Shown here: piece after piece, positions 23,320 through 36,100 of the stretch
How positions within the stretch are numbered: position 1 is the stretch's first letter
How the letters are laid out: the number at the start of each line of letters is the position of its first letter
From: Lithospermum erythrorhizon
Taxonomy: Eukaryota > Streptophyta > Magnoliopsida > Boraginales > Boraginaceae
Assembly: GCA_019722365.1 (NCBI GenBank)
Contig: JADFUC010000040.1
Coordinates: forward strand, 774,916 to 838,915
Direction of reading: 5' to 3'
DNA: 64,000 nucleotides
Notes under the pieces: model-generated
Databases searched by the model: none
Seen by the model: only the letters and a program-made list of their open reading frames with translations
What the model was told of the DNA's origin: nothing
Position numbers and translations under genes: made by a program

Positions 23320-23990
23320 TAACTAAATAATCAATATAATTTTACAACCATTTAAATATAAAAGTTATGAATAGTACATACTAAATCTATCTTTAAAATA
23401 TCGTTACATTTTCTTTTTCAATAATCAAAATTATTTAAATCTCAACCAACAAAATTTCAAAATTATGAATATTATCCATCTCTAAAAGGTTGTTCGATTT
23501 TCTTTTTCAATAGTCAAAATTATTAAGAATTTAACAACTAAATTATGAATGCTACATACAAAACCCATCTTTAAAAAGAAATGCTCAATTTTTTAATACC
23601 AAATTTCAAAGCTCAACCGACAAAAACTTAAAATTATGAAAACATCGTAGCACTCACCATCTCTAAAAAGGTTAATTGATTTTTCTTTTGAATAGTTAAA
23701 ATTATTTAAAATTCAACAAACAAAATTTAAAATTTTAGCAATACTAAATTTCACATCTCTAAACTATCATTCAATTTCTTTGTTCAATAGTCAAAATTAT
23801 TTAAAACTCAAGCGACAAAAATAAAGAATTATGAAGACTACATACCACCATCTCTAAAATATTCATGGATTTTCTTTTTCAATAGTTAAAATTATTTAAA
23901 ACTCAACCACCAAAATTCAAAATTTATAAATACTAAATACTTATTATCTTCATGGCTAAGAGATTTTTCAATAGTTAAAATTAAAAAAAT
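23320..23990. repeat. degenerate tandem array, unit about 92 bp
   Basis: At least seven copies share the core TTTTCAATAGTCAAAATTAT, then TTAAAACTCAACCAACAAAA, TTCAAAATTATGAAT and CATCTCTAAAA. The CAATAGT core recurs near 23419, 23508, 23597, 23690, 23785, 23880 and 23969, a spacing of 89-95 bp. A partial copy precedes the first core. Copies are strongly diverged, so this is an old minisatellite or satellite fragment. Confidence 0.75.
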
Positions 23991-24689
23991 TTATTATCTT
24001 ATTAATTGATATACAACTTTGGTTTGAATCAAAATTATCATATTAACATTAAAGTAAGTTGACAATATTATGTGTTAATATACATATTTCACATAATAAT
24101 ACAATAAAAATTTATGCTATTTGAGTTTCAAAATTAAAACGGCTAACTTGTATAATTATTACGCTATTCATACATAATTTGAATACTTTTTGATCGTAGA
24201 AAGATTGTTCAGGATTAATTTTTTAATGATCAAATTAACAAACTTTATCATCCTAATTTATATACATAACATTGATTTGAATAACAAATTATAATATTTT
24301 TAGTAAATTGCATTAAATATATTAATACTTTAAATATTTTTCATCGTATATTATATAATACTCCGTATTAACGTAAAACAAAGCAAGAGTGCTTCCTTTA
24401 TTATATACTTCAAACATAATTACACATAAAAAATATAATTTCCTTGTTCTTGATGAAATAGGTTGGATATGAAATAGAAGTAATTAAATCATTGTGATCC
24501 CCATAGCTAATACACGTATGATACAAATAAATAAGAAAATACAAGAACAAACCTAATGAAACCTCAAGTAATATACCCAACAATTAATATAATTTTTCAC
24601 ACGTATGATTAGATTAGAAAATTATCCACAATTAATATAATTTTTGTATAAAATTAATATTATACGTGTATAAAAATTATTTCATATCT

Positions 24690-25037
24690 AATCATATTAG
24701 TATTTTTTGTATAAATTAAAAATACAGTACTAATAATATTTAGAACTCCTAATATTATTGAAAGTCTACTTTGTATTGTAAAACTAAAGTGGATCATTGT
24801 AGGATTTTAGTTTTCGTTTTGATTTATTTTGATAATGTCAAATTTATCCTTTGTTAAAATAATTTTGTTTAGTAAGAGTATTTTAGTCGTTTAATTACGA
24901 AAAGGGAAAAAACTCTTAAGACAACTCGTATACATCAGAAGTAATGTTTTATTTTTACATCAAGAATACTCATATTGCTTGTGCATGAGAATATGATATT
25001 CTTAGGAAAAATTCTAATATGCTTAAAAATCTATCTT
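24690..25037. other. AT-rich flank of the tandem units
   Basis: No gene is seen. It contains a diverged relative of the downstream repeat unit (GTCAAATTTATCCTTTGTT near 24838) and TATTTTAGTCG, which recurs near 27691. Confidence 0.35.
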
Positions 25038-25315
25038 TATTCTAGAAAATAATCAAAGTTAGTTATTGTGAGGTTCTATTTTTTATTTTTTTTTAATTAG
25101 ATATGTTCAAATTAAAGTCTATTCTAGAAAATAATCAAAGTTAGTTATTATGAGATTCTGTTTTTTTTTTTTTATTTATTAGATATGTTCAAATTTATCC
25201 TTAGTATATTAAATATAACTGTATTAACTTTGTACAGATTAACAAATTAACATTATTGTTGATTCTATTTTTTTTTTTTTTTTTTATTAGATATGTTCAA
25301 ATTTATTCTTAGTAT
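25038..25315 (+). repeat. tandem units interrupted by a solo LTR
   Basis: Units begin near 25038 and 25120 (TATTCTAGAAAATAATCAAAG), followed by a T-tract and GATATGTTCAAATT. The second unit continues with CTTAGTATATTAAATATAAC, TGTATTAACTTTGTAC and AACAAATTAACATTATT to about 25255. The third unit is cut after CTTAGTAT at 25315 and resumes at 27231 (AATATATTAAATATAAC) through about 27285. The intervening 25316-27230 is therefore an insertion. Confidence 0.75.
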
Positions 25316-27230
25316 TGTAAATGCAAAGAAGAATTTTTGTATTATTTTATGATAGTGGATACAAATAAAACCCACTCTGTAGGGAAAAAAATTCCTCACT
25401 GGCATGTGCCTTATCAAATCGAAGAGGATCGATTGTCCAAACTATCACCTCAAGAGTTTGCCGACGATTTGCATGTCCGACTTTCTTGACTCGAAATGAT
25501 TTGAGCTCGATAAGTCAATTTAATTCTCGACTCGAGCCTGGATTGAAGCTCGAGCTCGAGCGCCCATTCGATTCCCGATCTTTGATTTGATTTGATTTGG
25601 CTTGGATTTAATTTGGATTTGGATGTAAGCTCTCGAGGCTAGCCGATGTATGTCCTTAGTCCCTCACGGACTTCAAGCACTGCCCGACTGATATGGTCCG
25701 AAATGGTTCCCTACCAAGGCCGTATTGCTGGTCGTACGGACTCGGGACTGGTCTGACTTGGATCTCCGGTCTACTATAGACTCTCACTTTTAATTTACCG
25801 GCAGTCAGCTTTCGCCGCGGGACTCGCTTTGAGTACTAATCGCTGACTTCGTAGAGTCGGATAAGCTACCACTGGACTGACGGTTTACCCGCTTAGAAAT
25901 ATTTCACCTGGCGGGACTATGTGGCTCGAGAGGCCATTCGTTTCGATTTCGAATCCTGCTGCCTTAATACGACACTTCGATTTGATATGCGACCGAAGCC
26001 GAGCTATACTTCGAGCCGATAGAAGTGCCGGGCTGGGGCTAACGCCGGCTTCTTGCTTGTACTACAAAGGGCCTTAGCAACTTGTTGTCAGAAAGTTATG
26101 ATCGCATAAGCGTCGAAAGCATGTAGCGTGGAGCATTCCAACCTCATTACGATACCGATTTAACTAGACAAGTGGATGGGCCAGTCATTGCTTTCCCGCC
26201 TAATCCAACTATTATGTGGACTGAATCCCTCACAGATTCCTATATCTCGATTTGATTAATCAAACTCGATTTATCGTGTTCATCCAAGTTTTTGAATAAT
26301 CGAGGCTACGTAGCCTTTTAATCCCGGAATATTCGAGCGTTTCGAAACTCTCATCGATTCTCATCGACATTTCGCTTTCAAACTCTCAAGCACTATCGCT
26401 TCACAAGCAATAATTCTTAATTTCAAGCGCTGCTTTTGGCCACTGTGTATTTTCCAGCCACCACGCAAGTTTACGCTGGCGGTTTTAAAAGATTAACTTT
26501 GTAAATTCTATCGTCATTTTATATTTTCTTTAGGTTTTTTTGTATTTTTGGTGGTGTAATTAAATGAATGTGAATGAATTTTCAGCCAAAATGGGGGATA
26601 TTTATACTGGCCTCAACGCCGCTCGGAATCCTAACGCCCAAGATGTAATTACGCTGCCAGCAATTTTGGGCACCTATTTTAAGATGTTACGCTCCTGGCT
26701 CTTTCTGGTACTTAACATTTTTATATTGACCCCGATCTTTTGGAGCCTTGATTTTGCACTCACACGACTTCCTAGCCAGCCGGGATTTTGAACCACATAA
26801 CTGCATTCTGATTTTGAAACTAGCCATAACTCAAGTCTTCATTTTAAAACCCCATGGTTTTAGATTTCATTTCAGCGATGGCCTTCGAACGCCCCATAAT
26901 GTTTTATTTTAATCACAATAAAATTAGGGTTTTTTCGAAAGCACTCAATTTTAATTGGATACTACCCATGAGACTATTTTCTCAAACAATATTTCGAAGT
27001 TCAACTTCAAGGTTAATTAATGAAGAAACCTTCTTTTTATTTTTGATTTCGACACTCCCAAGGGCCGATTTCCGGTATCCTTGTTCGATCGAGGGTTTGA
27101 TTTGAATTTCTGTGGTTTAATCGAACCCCAATCACCAGGCATTTTTTGTTGTTCGATTCTTAATTAATTTTACTTAATTCGCTTCTTTAATCAATTTAAT
27201 TATTATTTTGATAAATTTTCGGTGTCTACA
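25316..27230 (-). mobile_element. solo LTR, copy 2, with target-site duplication
   Basis: Read on the minus strand it starts TGTAGACACCGAAAATTTAT at 27230 and ends CATTTACA at 25316, about 1915 bp. The flanks are AGTAT (25311-25315) and AATAT (27231-27235), a 5-bp target duplication with one substitution. Comparing the interrupted repeat unit with its intact neighbour fixes both ends. A TATA box (AGTATAAATATCCCC, minus strand, near 26605) marks the LTR promoter. No gag-pol sequence is present. The start matches the 53.1-kb copy (TGTAGACA). The open frames at 26564 and 26854 are antisense to the LTR and not genes. The family is probably Ty3-type, but this is unproved. Confidence 0.75.
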
Positions 27231-27285
27231 AATATATTAAATATAACTGTATTAACTTTGTACGGAGTAACAAATTAACATTATT

Positions 27286-28207
27286 ATGCACTAATAAGAC
27301 CATAAAATAGTTAATATTGACATTTTAAAATGAAACTAATTTATATAGATGGAGCTACTTACCTAATAGACGCGAACAAAAAACAAAAAAGCAAACCATT
27401 TGGTAGAATCACTTATCATCTTTACACCTTGGTAGTGTTAAAAAAATATACGCCTATAATTTGAGAAATTTTACACATTCAGATATGTAACGAAGATGCC
27501 CACATATTACTTGTAAATTGATGCGGTTGAATATGTTGTCCCGTACATATCATTCAAAGAATTCATGTAAATTTATACTCCTTCCTAATTTTTAGTATTT
27601 AGGAAGTTTAATTATAATAAAATTCGTTTATATTTGTAAAATACAAAAGTATCCTTCATTAACTATAAATCGAATTATTTGAGTAAGGGTATTTTAGTCG
27701 GTTTAAAAAAGAAAGAAACATAAAAATAAACTTGTACTGATAAAAATAAACTCGTACTGATAGATAAATAGATAAAGATAGATAAATAAAAATATACTCC
27801 CTTTATTAAGAGATAAAACGCTAGTGGTTCAATGGTGGAAAACTGAATGCTTGGCTGCAAGCATCAGCCAAACATATAGTACCAATAAAATAATTTTTGA
27901 CACTTGGAACAGTTGAACCTATGCTACTTAAAAATATTATCTACCATAGAGGGAGCAACCACCTCTTTAAGTTGCAAAATAAAATATACATTGTAGTCCT
28001 TGTTATAGCTAGTCTTATAGATGTATATGTATATATCCAAATTCAAATAAGTCCTAACCACAAATTTTTCGTTTTGTTGTTAACTACGGAGTATAAGACA
28101 ACACCATCCATTAATAAAACGAGAAGAATATTGGATCATTTTATTGGTGTCATTGAACTATGAATTAAAGTTTACTTGTAAGTAGCTAGTTGAGTATATA
28201 TATCTTT
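27286..28207. repeat. intergenic with a small tandem and GATA-like microsatellite
   Basis: At 27721-27795 the unit TAAAAATAAACT(T/C)GTACTGA occurs twice, followed by GATAAATA/GATAAAGATA repeats. ACTACGGAGTATAAG near 28084 is a Stowaway-type end motif. The rest is AT-rich without genes. Confidence 0.45.
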
Positions 28208-28560
28208 CACTACTACAAAAAAATATTTAAAGGATATTTACTTAAAGAATACTTAATAAAAAACGTTCTCTGAAATGCATTTAGAGGACGCTTCAAAAAA
28301 TCTACCTCAAACAAAATTATTTTAAAAAATAAATAAATAAATAAACTCTATACTCAACCCGTATCAGCCCCCCTATTTCACCTATCTGCTGTACCCCCTC
28401 CTCCCCCTTACTCTAACCATATGTATCAGCCCCTTCCCCTCCCCTCCTCCATCGCCCGGCCCAACTCCTCCGCCTAGCCCTCCTCCCACGCCGCCTGCCT
28501 CCTCCCTCGAAACCACCCCACGCCGTCCCTCCCAGATGCGGCTCTCTACAAGCAACACAA
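28208..28560 (+). mobile_element. possible CACTA-type terminus followed by a C-rich tract
   Basis: CACTACTACAAAAAAATATT at 28208 resembles the terminal sequence of plant CACTA (En/Spm) elements. The sequence that follows (AAACGTTCTCTGAAATGCAT and similar) resembles their subterminal repeats. A second CACTACTACAAATGC starts at 31540 in the same orientation. I found no inverted partner, so no complete element can be drawn. From 28340 a C-rich low-complexity tract follows with no meaningful frame. Confidence 0.3.
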
Positions 28561-29001
28561 TTCTCGGCCAAGCAGAACTATACTAACACACATGAAAACA
28601 TATGTATCATTCAAACATTTCGAGTATATATATATTCTCGAAAAATACTTGGGCCAGTGGCAAGAATATTGCTGTCAGATATATATATATCAATCATACA
28701 TTACTCGAGTATATATACTCAAATCGAAAGATGTTAAATATTACAAGATATAGCCGCGGTTAACGTGAGATCTTTATCCTCCTAAGATACATAATTAAGT
28801 AATTAAAATACTCCACAATTTGTTTTGTGGATCACAATTCACCAGATAAACAAAATTATTTTGTATGCCACTTGAATGGCGGGCAGCGTATCTTCGGTTC
28901 AAAGACTCGAAACCTTTTCCAGTTTTCCTCCATGTTCTCTAATGTAAAGTTGTAAACCAACCAAAAAAAATTAAGGACGTCTTCTGATTGGAATAATTCG
29001 G

Positions 29002-29120
29002 ATGGAACAACTTAAAATCTGATCCTTATGGAAAGAATGTACTATATTTTGAGCCACGGAACGTGATTATATATAGCTCTTTAGAACAACTTAAAATCTG
29101 GTCCTTATGGAAAGAATATA
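29002..29120. repeat. direct duplication, spacing 79 bp
   Basis: GAACAACTTAAAATCTG, then one base, then TCCTTATGGAAAGAAT, occurs at 29004 and again at 29083 with one base changed, a recent local duplication. Confidence 0.7.
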
Positions 29121-29404
29121 TATGAGTACTAGGATAGGATAAAAGATCGGAACTATCATCACGCATGTTTATGTATAGATCCTAATCAATTATATATTTA
29201 TGAATTAAAATTTATCATTCACTCATTGATGAATACAAATCAGGTATTTTCACTATTTTCATTAAAATTTTATTAATTGTACGTGCTATTAACTAGGTCA
29301 TAATATGTGTGTCGTGTTACTTTTAGCAGGGCTAATTTAGTAATTTATAATTCCAAAAAATGCCCTAGTTAAAATTCAAACGAGTGCATGTACAATTAAC
29401 AAAT

Positions 29405-29628
29405 CCTATATTAATTAATATAGGATCAAAGTGACACAATTTTCAGTACATTAATATAGGATCAAAATGACATAATTCTGGCTCCAGACCTATAAAAGTA
29501 CATTAATTAATATAGGATCAAAATGACACAATTTTCACCAGGATTTTTCTTAAGGGAACTTAATATAGGATTCGGCAATGGACGGAGCTAATAACAAGGA
29601 TGGGAGGAAATGGTCCGGAGCCAGAATT
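29405..29628. repeat. triplicated 35-bp motif with a flanking inverted repeat
   Basis: ATTAATATAGGATCAAA(G/A)TGACA, then (C/T)AATTTTC, recurs three times between 29411 and 29537. AATTCTGGCTCCAGACC (29474-29490) is inverted at 29612-29628 (GGTCCGGAGCCAGAATT, one mismatch). It may be a small hairpin-forming element; the class is unknown. Confidence 0.55.
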
Positions 29629-30910
29629 TTGTATGAAGATAAGGCGATAATGGTCTCCTTTCTTTAATTGACACAAATAAATAAGAAGTCAAAGTACCCG
29701 TTATTTTAATTTCTATTTTCTCCAGTGTTCAACTTTTGACATCTATCTTTTTCCATATGATGGCGATATATTTTGCTACAACTTAATGAATGGAGAAAAT
29801 AGAAATTTCTAATTTCATTAGTTCAAAAGTTGTTAAGAGAAAAAGGGTTAAAATGCTAACAGTGCTAGGAAATTGTGCTTCGTAAACCGTCACACTAATT
29901 AGTATTTAGTAATTACCCCTAATTATTATCTTCGAATTCATTCATAATTGAAAGCATACGAAAAGATTACTGTATCAAATATGAATCAAATTATATCATT
30001 GTAGCTGTCTTTTGGAGTAGTATCAAAGAGAATAAGGTGTCATCTCTTGTTTAAGAAGAAAAAGACATAAGATCTTAAAATTCTCATCAACCTATAGCGT
30101 TAAAATACTTCATGCACGTCCCTATTGATACCAACCTGGCAGTTGTTTTACCACGCCTCCTGCAAATTTTCACAAAGCAAGGCGGCTCAAGCCACGTAGT
30201 TTAATCTCGTATCGGGGTTTCGCTAGCAGAAGCTCAAGCTTCCTCGATCAAGACATCTCGGCGATGCATCTCCTGTGCATTTAATAGTTTTTTTTATAAA
30301 AAAAATACTTCATGCCACATGATCGTATGACCATACGCTTCCATACTAATCCGATTCGAGTCCATAACCATGGGTTCCCAATGCATGAAATCTTGTAGTA
30401 CTACCAACGAGCCCTTATCAAATTAGTATTACACGTAAGAAATCACCATGACGCTAATGTTACCTTTAGATCTCGCTTTTCATGTAATAAATTTGGAATT
30501 TAAGTATCCTATAGCATTCTGCTCAGATCATGATCCTTTTCTATCGATAGGAAGCGGTTGTAGCTAAAAATGTACTTCTAAGTAATTGTCCCATAAATCC
30601 TATATCCTGGCGTAGACAGTCATATTTAACGAAATTATGTACAAATCTAAAAATACGACAATGATCCTCTACCTTTTTCTTATCGTATTTTTTTTTATTA
30701 TGCTTCTAATTTTATACACATATGCATCATGCATACATCAGAATAAAAAAGTTCAAAAAAAATGTAGAATCATATTCAATGAATCGTGATCAAATTCAAT
30801 GTTTCTTGTTTTAACCCTAAAAATTTATTTATTTTGTACCAATTACAAAATTTGTTAACTTTAATTATTTTTTTTAAAAAAACTTTTCAATAAATTTATG
30901 TGTCTATAAT
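29629..30910. other. intergenic, no gene seen
   Basis: AT-rich sequence. A short GC-richer patch at about 30180-30280 (GGCGGCTCAAGCC, then later CATCTCGGCGATGCATC) has no open frame that I recognise and may be a repeat remnant. Confidence 0.4.
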
Positions 30911-31985
30911 GATTTAGGCTTAATTTCATCTAGGCACCTGAACGACTAGAAATATTTCAAATAGACACCTAGATATTTTAATCTTTCAAATACCACCAAC
31001 GCATTTTTATGATTCAACTTTCGAAAATCAGATTAGACCACTCAGTAATTAACCAAAGTTCAAGTTAGTCATAATAAAATATTAATTTTTTCGGCGTAAA
31101 ACGACTATTTTATCCCAAAAGTTCAACTCCTATACTACTACACCCTTAATGTAGCGGGGGGGGGGGCGCTTGGGATAAATTAATCATTTCATACTACAAA
31201 ACACTGTTTGCTTGATGCGGTATAACAACTCAGAACCCCATCCTACCCCACCCCCAAACCCGGCCACCCCACCCCATACCCAAAAATGTACCGACCGAAA
31301 ATGTAATAAGCTTACCCATTAATAATAACACAACAACAACGAAGTTTACTCTCTCATAGTTCTTTTGAATTTACAAATCGCGGTGTCGATATGCACTATT
31401 TGATATAAAAAATAATTATATTGGTAGCTTAACGAATACTATACTCATGTATTGTCAAGTACGTTAGTTCAGAATTTTTTTGAGAAAAATACAAGTATTT
31501 TGCCGGATTGTGACACGCCGTTATTCAGAGGCACACTTCCACTACTACAAATGCAAATTTTGAATTGCAAGTTGCATTTTTGTATTGATTCTATGCATTA
31601 CTTTTGTTAATTAAGTGTATGAATGATAAGAGTGGTTGTTTCTGTGAACTTGATTTTTGGGTTAATTATTGGGGGTGGGGTGGGGGTGAGGAAGAAGATA
31701 GGATTGGTTTGAAATTTAATTTTGATCTTTAAATTAAAAATAATAATAATAGAATTGTTTGGCTAAATAGATATTTTATTATGGCTAATTAGAATAGCGG
31801 TGTTGAATTTAATGAAAGCGTATTTCGACATAATTACCCTTTCAAATTTGATTTTGTCTTCAAACACTTCACAGGTGCTAAGTGATTTTTCAAAATTTGG
31901 GGATATCAAAAACAATACACCTCAAATAATTATCTAAAAGATTAAAATATTTAAGAATTATTCAAATAATTCCCATTAACAGCAT
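30911..31985. mobile_element. possible non-autonomous element with degenerate long terminal inverted repeats
   Basis: The left end (about 30911-31030, containing AGATATTTTAATCTTTCAAA) and the complement of the right end (about 31985-31890, containing AAATATTTTAATCTTTTAGA) match imperfectly over roughly 95 bp. C-rich and G-rich tracts lie near 31240 and 31675. A related single end (TTAAATTTCATCTAGGTAG) occurs near 55170. Long TIRs and the absence of coding sequence suggest a Mutator-like element, but the match is weak and no target duplication was confirmed. Confidence 0.35.
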
Positions 31986-33179
31986 CAATTTATGACATCT
32001 CAACTTACTTTCTCCAAAAAGTCCACTTTTGCAATCTAACCAAGATCTGTTTAAGAAGCTTATTTGCATACTTTATTTGGAGTATTATTAAGACATAAAC
32101 AAGGAGAGTTTAACGACCTTCTCTTTTTTACTCTTTCGTTTTCCAACTCATTTTCTTTCCCCTTTGGAGTTCTTCTCATCATTCATCATATCTCTTCACA
32201 CATTTCAAGGTTCATAATCTTATCTTTTGTTCTCCCATTTATATATAAGATTACGTATTATTCGACCACGACCACTTATATTATTTAGGTGGGAGCGAGT
32301 CATTTCTTGACCCTCCTAACTGAGACCGTCTTTAGAGTCGTTGGAGCATGTTTTTTTGTTTTATCGTATTGAAGCTAGGAAATGCATGTTATAGGGTGTA
32401 GCTTGTTTGACTTATTTATCTTCCCGTTACATGTTAGTATGATTCTTTTTTTTTTACTACTGTAGAATGCTCTTGTTTAGAAAGTTTAAGGTCAACTCAC
32501 CATCCATCAAGTCAACTAAAACATAGAAGAAATGGATTATGGATTGGAATTTATCAGGGATAAGTATCATGGTCTGTCTAGAATTTGATATTTTATTATA
32601 TTTTGTTCCCTTTTTCCAGTGGAAAATGAGATGAAAAAAATTGACTATGTAAAAAGGTCAAGATTTTTGGTGAGGTGAATTAAAATCAGTAATTTGAGAT
32701 TTTTCGAGAAAAGGGGAGAAGCCTCATAAGTCATGAACTCTGCAGTTTGGAATTTTGATTTTGTGCTACAGGAGCTTTGAGTTGTCTGCAATTTTAGTCA
32801 AAGTGTGTAACCAAATGTTTTCGACCTTGATCATACAAGGGTTGACGATAATGTAAGAGCAATTCTCGAATTATAAACCTTTAAACCAACATATAGTATG
32901 ATTTATCTAAGCACTAACAAGGTAAAGAGTTAAATAAGAGAATTGGTCTATTATTATCACTAGCCTCCTGCAGGCTATCTTTAAAGTGATTCAATTGTTA
33001 TGCTTTATGAAATAAATGGATGCAAGTTCCAACCTTAGTTTATTTGAATGGATATGATTATTTGTGGTTCAATTACTAGAACTAAGGAAAATAATTGCTT
33101 AGATTTCAGGTTTCTGCTAGTTTGAGGACTTTGCTTATCTCTCAAACAAAAGTAAACGGAATAATATCGTGCATTGCGC
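31986..33179. other. promoter and 5' leader region of the PIP5K gene
   Basis: TATATATAAG near 32240 is a candidate TATA box. The acceptor-like TTTCAG at 33105-33110, shortly before the ATG, suggests a spliced 5' leader. Neither is proved. No other gene is seen. Confidence 0.35.
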
Positions 33180-36100
33180 ATGTCTGAAACTGTGGCTATA
33201 TCCGAAAATGTTGAAAGAACAGTGTCCTTACCACACAGGACGAAATCTCTTGATGTTGCAACACACGATGACAGTTACGAAAGTTCATTGACCGCAACAC
33301 ACGATGACAGTTACCAACGTTCATTGACAGCAACACACGATGACACTTACCAACGTTCATTGACCAATGGGGACATTTCCCAAACATCCGAGACCCCTGG
33401 CTTTAGAGTTGGGGAATTGCTACTTTCAGATGGGGCACTTTACGCTGGTTCCCTGCTTGGAAATGTACCCGAGGGTTCAGGAGCATACATTTGGTCAGAT
33501 GGTTGCAAGTATGATGGTGAGTGGAGATGTGGGTTGAGACAAGGAAATGGAAAACTTCAATGGCCTTCTGGTGCTATTTATGAGGGTGAATTTTATGGTG
33601 GTTTTATGCATGGTACTGGAACTTACATATCTCCTCGCAACACAACCTATACAGGTCGTTGGCGGTTGAACCTCAAACATGGCTTAGGATATCAGACATA
33701 CCCGAATGGAGATGTTTTTGAAGGATCTTGGATGCAAGGAATGCCAGAAGGATTTGGTAAATATACTTGGGCTAATGGAAATGTGTATGCGGGAAATGTA
33801 AAAGGGGGAAAGATGTCGGGTAAAGGAACCCTGACTTGGATAACTGGTGACTCATATGAAGGAAGCTGGTTAAACGACATGATGCATGGTTTTGGAGTGT
33901 ATACATGGAATGAGAGCAGCAGTTACATTGGAACTTGGACTCGCGGACTAAAGGATGGAAAAGGAACATTCTATCCCAAGGGTACGCGAGTGTCATCTAA
34001 TCAAGAGTTGTATCTTGGTGCATTAAGAAAACGTGGTCTGTTACCAGACATGAAAAAACATAATCAAGTATCTCACATTCAACAGTCTACTTCAGTTGAT
34101 ATGGGAAATACTAAGTTTGGAAGTCGAGGATCTCGCCGGGGTTCTACTAATAAAGTAAAGGGAGATTTAATGAACTTGGATCAGGTTCACTCCACAAATG
34201 TTTCTCTGGAAAGGCGATGGAGTCTTGAGGTAGCTATTGAGAAAGTTATAGGACATGGCCCATTGTCGGGTTCTTCTGATACTACTATGGCCGGAGCAGA
34301 TTTCGACGATGACAAAAGTGCTCCAATTCTTGAAAGAGAATATATGCAAGGAGTTCTTATAAGCGAGCTTGTCTTAGGTGATAGATTTTCACCACACTCT
34401 AGAAGTGCAAAAAGGAGGCAAAAGAAACTTGCACGGGAGTTAAAGAGACCTGGTGAAATGATTATTAAAGGTCACCGCAGTTATGATTTAATGCTTAGCT
34501 TGCAGCTTGGTATCAGGTAAATTAATCTTCTGGTATTTCTTTGAATTAGTCTTCAATGTTCTGTTTCCTCATAGCTCTGGCGTGCAGAGTGTAGATACAC
34601 TACACGTCATTAATCTGTTAAATTCTTACTTGCCTGAAGTAAAATTTTCTTCTCTGGCATTCGATTAGCTTGAGCCAAATAAATTATGACATCATAATTG
34701 ATTATCAACGTCTCTGTTCATCCTGATCATCATCACTTTAGATAAATTAATACTAAAATGCTTGTAGAATCTGATCAGATACACGGTAGGAAAAATTACA
34801 CCTATCCATAGGAGAGATGTACGTGGATCAGACTTTGGTTCCAAAGCCAGCTTTTGGATGAATTTCCCGAGTGTAGGTTCACAACTGACACCTACACATC
34901 AATCTGAAGATTTCAAGTGGAAAGACTACTGTCCAATGGTTTTCAGGTTGTTAGTGAACTCCTATCAATATTACCTCCTATTATGTTATTTCTTGCTCTG
35001 GACTTCTTCTCACTCAGTAAACAACTGTTTTTTATAGGGATCTAAGAGAAATGTTTAAGATTGATGCTGCCGATTACATGATGTCTATTTGTGGGAATGA
35101 TGCGCTTAGGGAACTTTCTTCCCCTGGGAAAAGTGGCAGCATCTTCTTTTTGTCTCAGGATGACCGTTTCATGATAAAGACACTACGGAAATCAGAAGTC
35201 AAGGTATGGTGCTTCCAAAGCATTTTGATGGCATTTGATAGTGCATTTCCTTCTTATCCTTGGGTTCTCATTCCATGATCATTAATTAGTTTTCCTTGTT
35301 GGTTCAACTCAGGATTATAATGAATTATGCCATACTTGATTAATCCTTGATACAATATTGAGTTTGAATAATATACGTAGAGCACTAGCAGAAAATAGAA
35401 TGGAGTAAAATGCCAAATGTAGATACTCTGCAGATAGCTTTTCGAGAACCACACGATTAACTTATAAGAGATTAGGCAGCGGCGCAATGAAGCAGGCTTA
35501 TAGCTTTAAAGTTAAGTTGAGCTCATTCACATATCGTAAAGAATGTTATTATGCTTCTTCCGAAATGAGTGCTTTATCATATAAATACCACTCTAGTGAA
35601 TGGTGATCTTTCCAATCTTCCAAATCTGAAACTTCAGAATTCACTTGATTACGTTTCATTTTGTCTTCAATAGCACAATTCTATGCATGACCAGTGTGTT
35701 GTATTTATTTAAGAAACTTGGTATTATCTGAACAAGTACTATCCATTTGTATTTCATGAGCAGGTTCTGCTGAGGATGCTTCCAGACTATCATAAGCATG
35801 TGCATAGATATGAGAATACCCTTATAACTAAATTTTTTGGCCTTCACAGAATTAAACCCTCAAGTGGTCAAAAGGTAACCAAAATTAATTAGTCGTGTGG
35901 CTATATTGCAAATGTTTGCTGAGTTATAATTATTGAAGTTCATGTCTAATGCAGTCTCAAAGATGATATTAAGGACTAATCGTCTACAAACTAATGAGTA
36001 AATATTGAATGGAAAGATAAATCATAATACTGTCATCCTCCCATTATGTTTGTAAGGCAACTTGAATTTCTCTCTTATTTCTGTTTTCAACCTGATTCTA

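Noticed and set aside
26564..27105. Two plus-strand ORFs (75 and 83 codons) as transposon proteins
   Set aside because: They lie antisense within the solo LTR, overlapping its TATA box and U3 region, and have no retroelement motifs.
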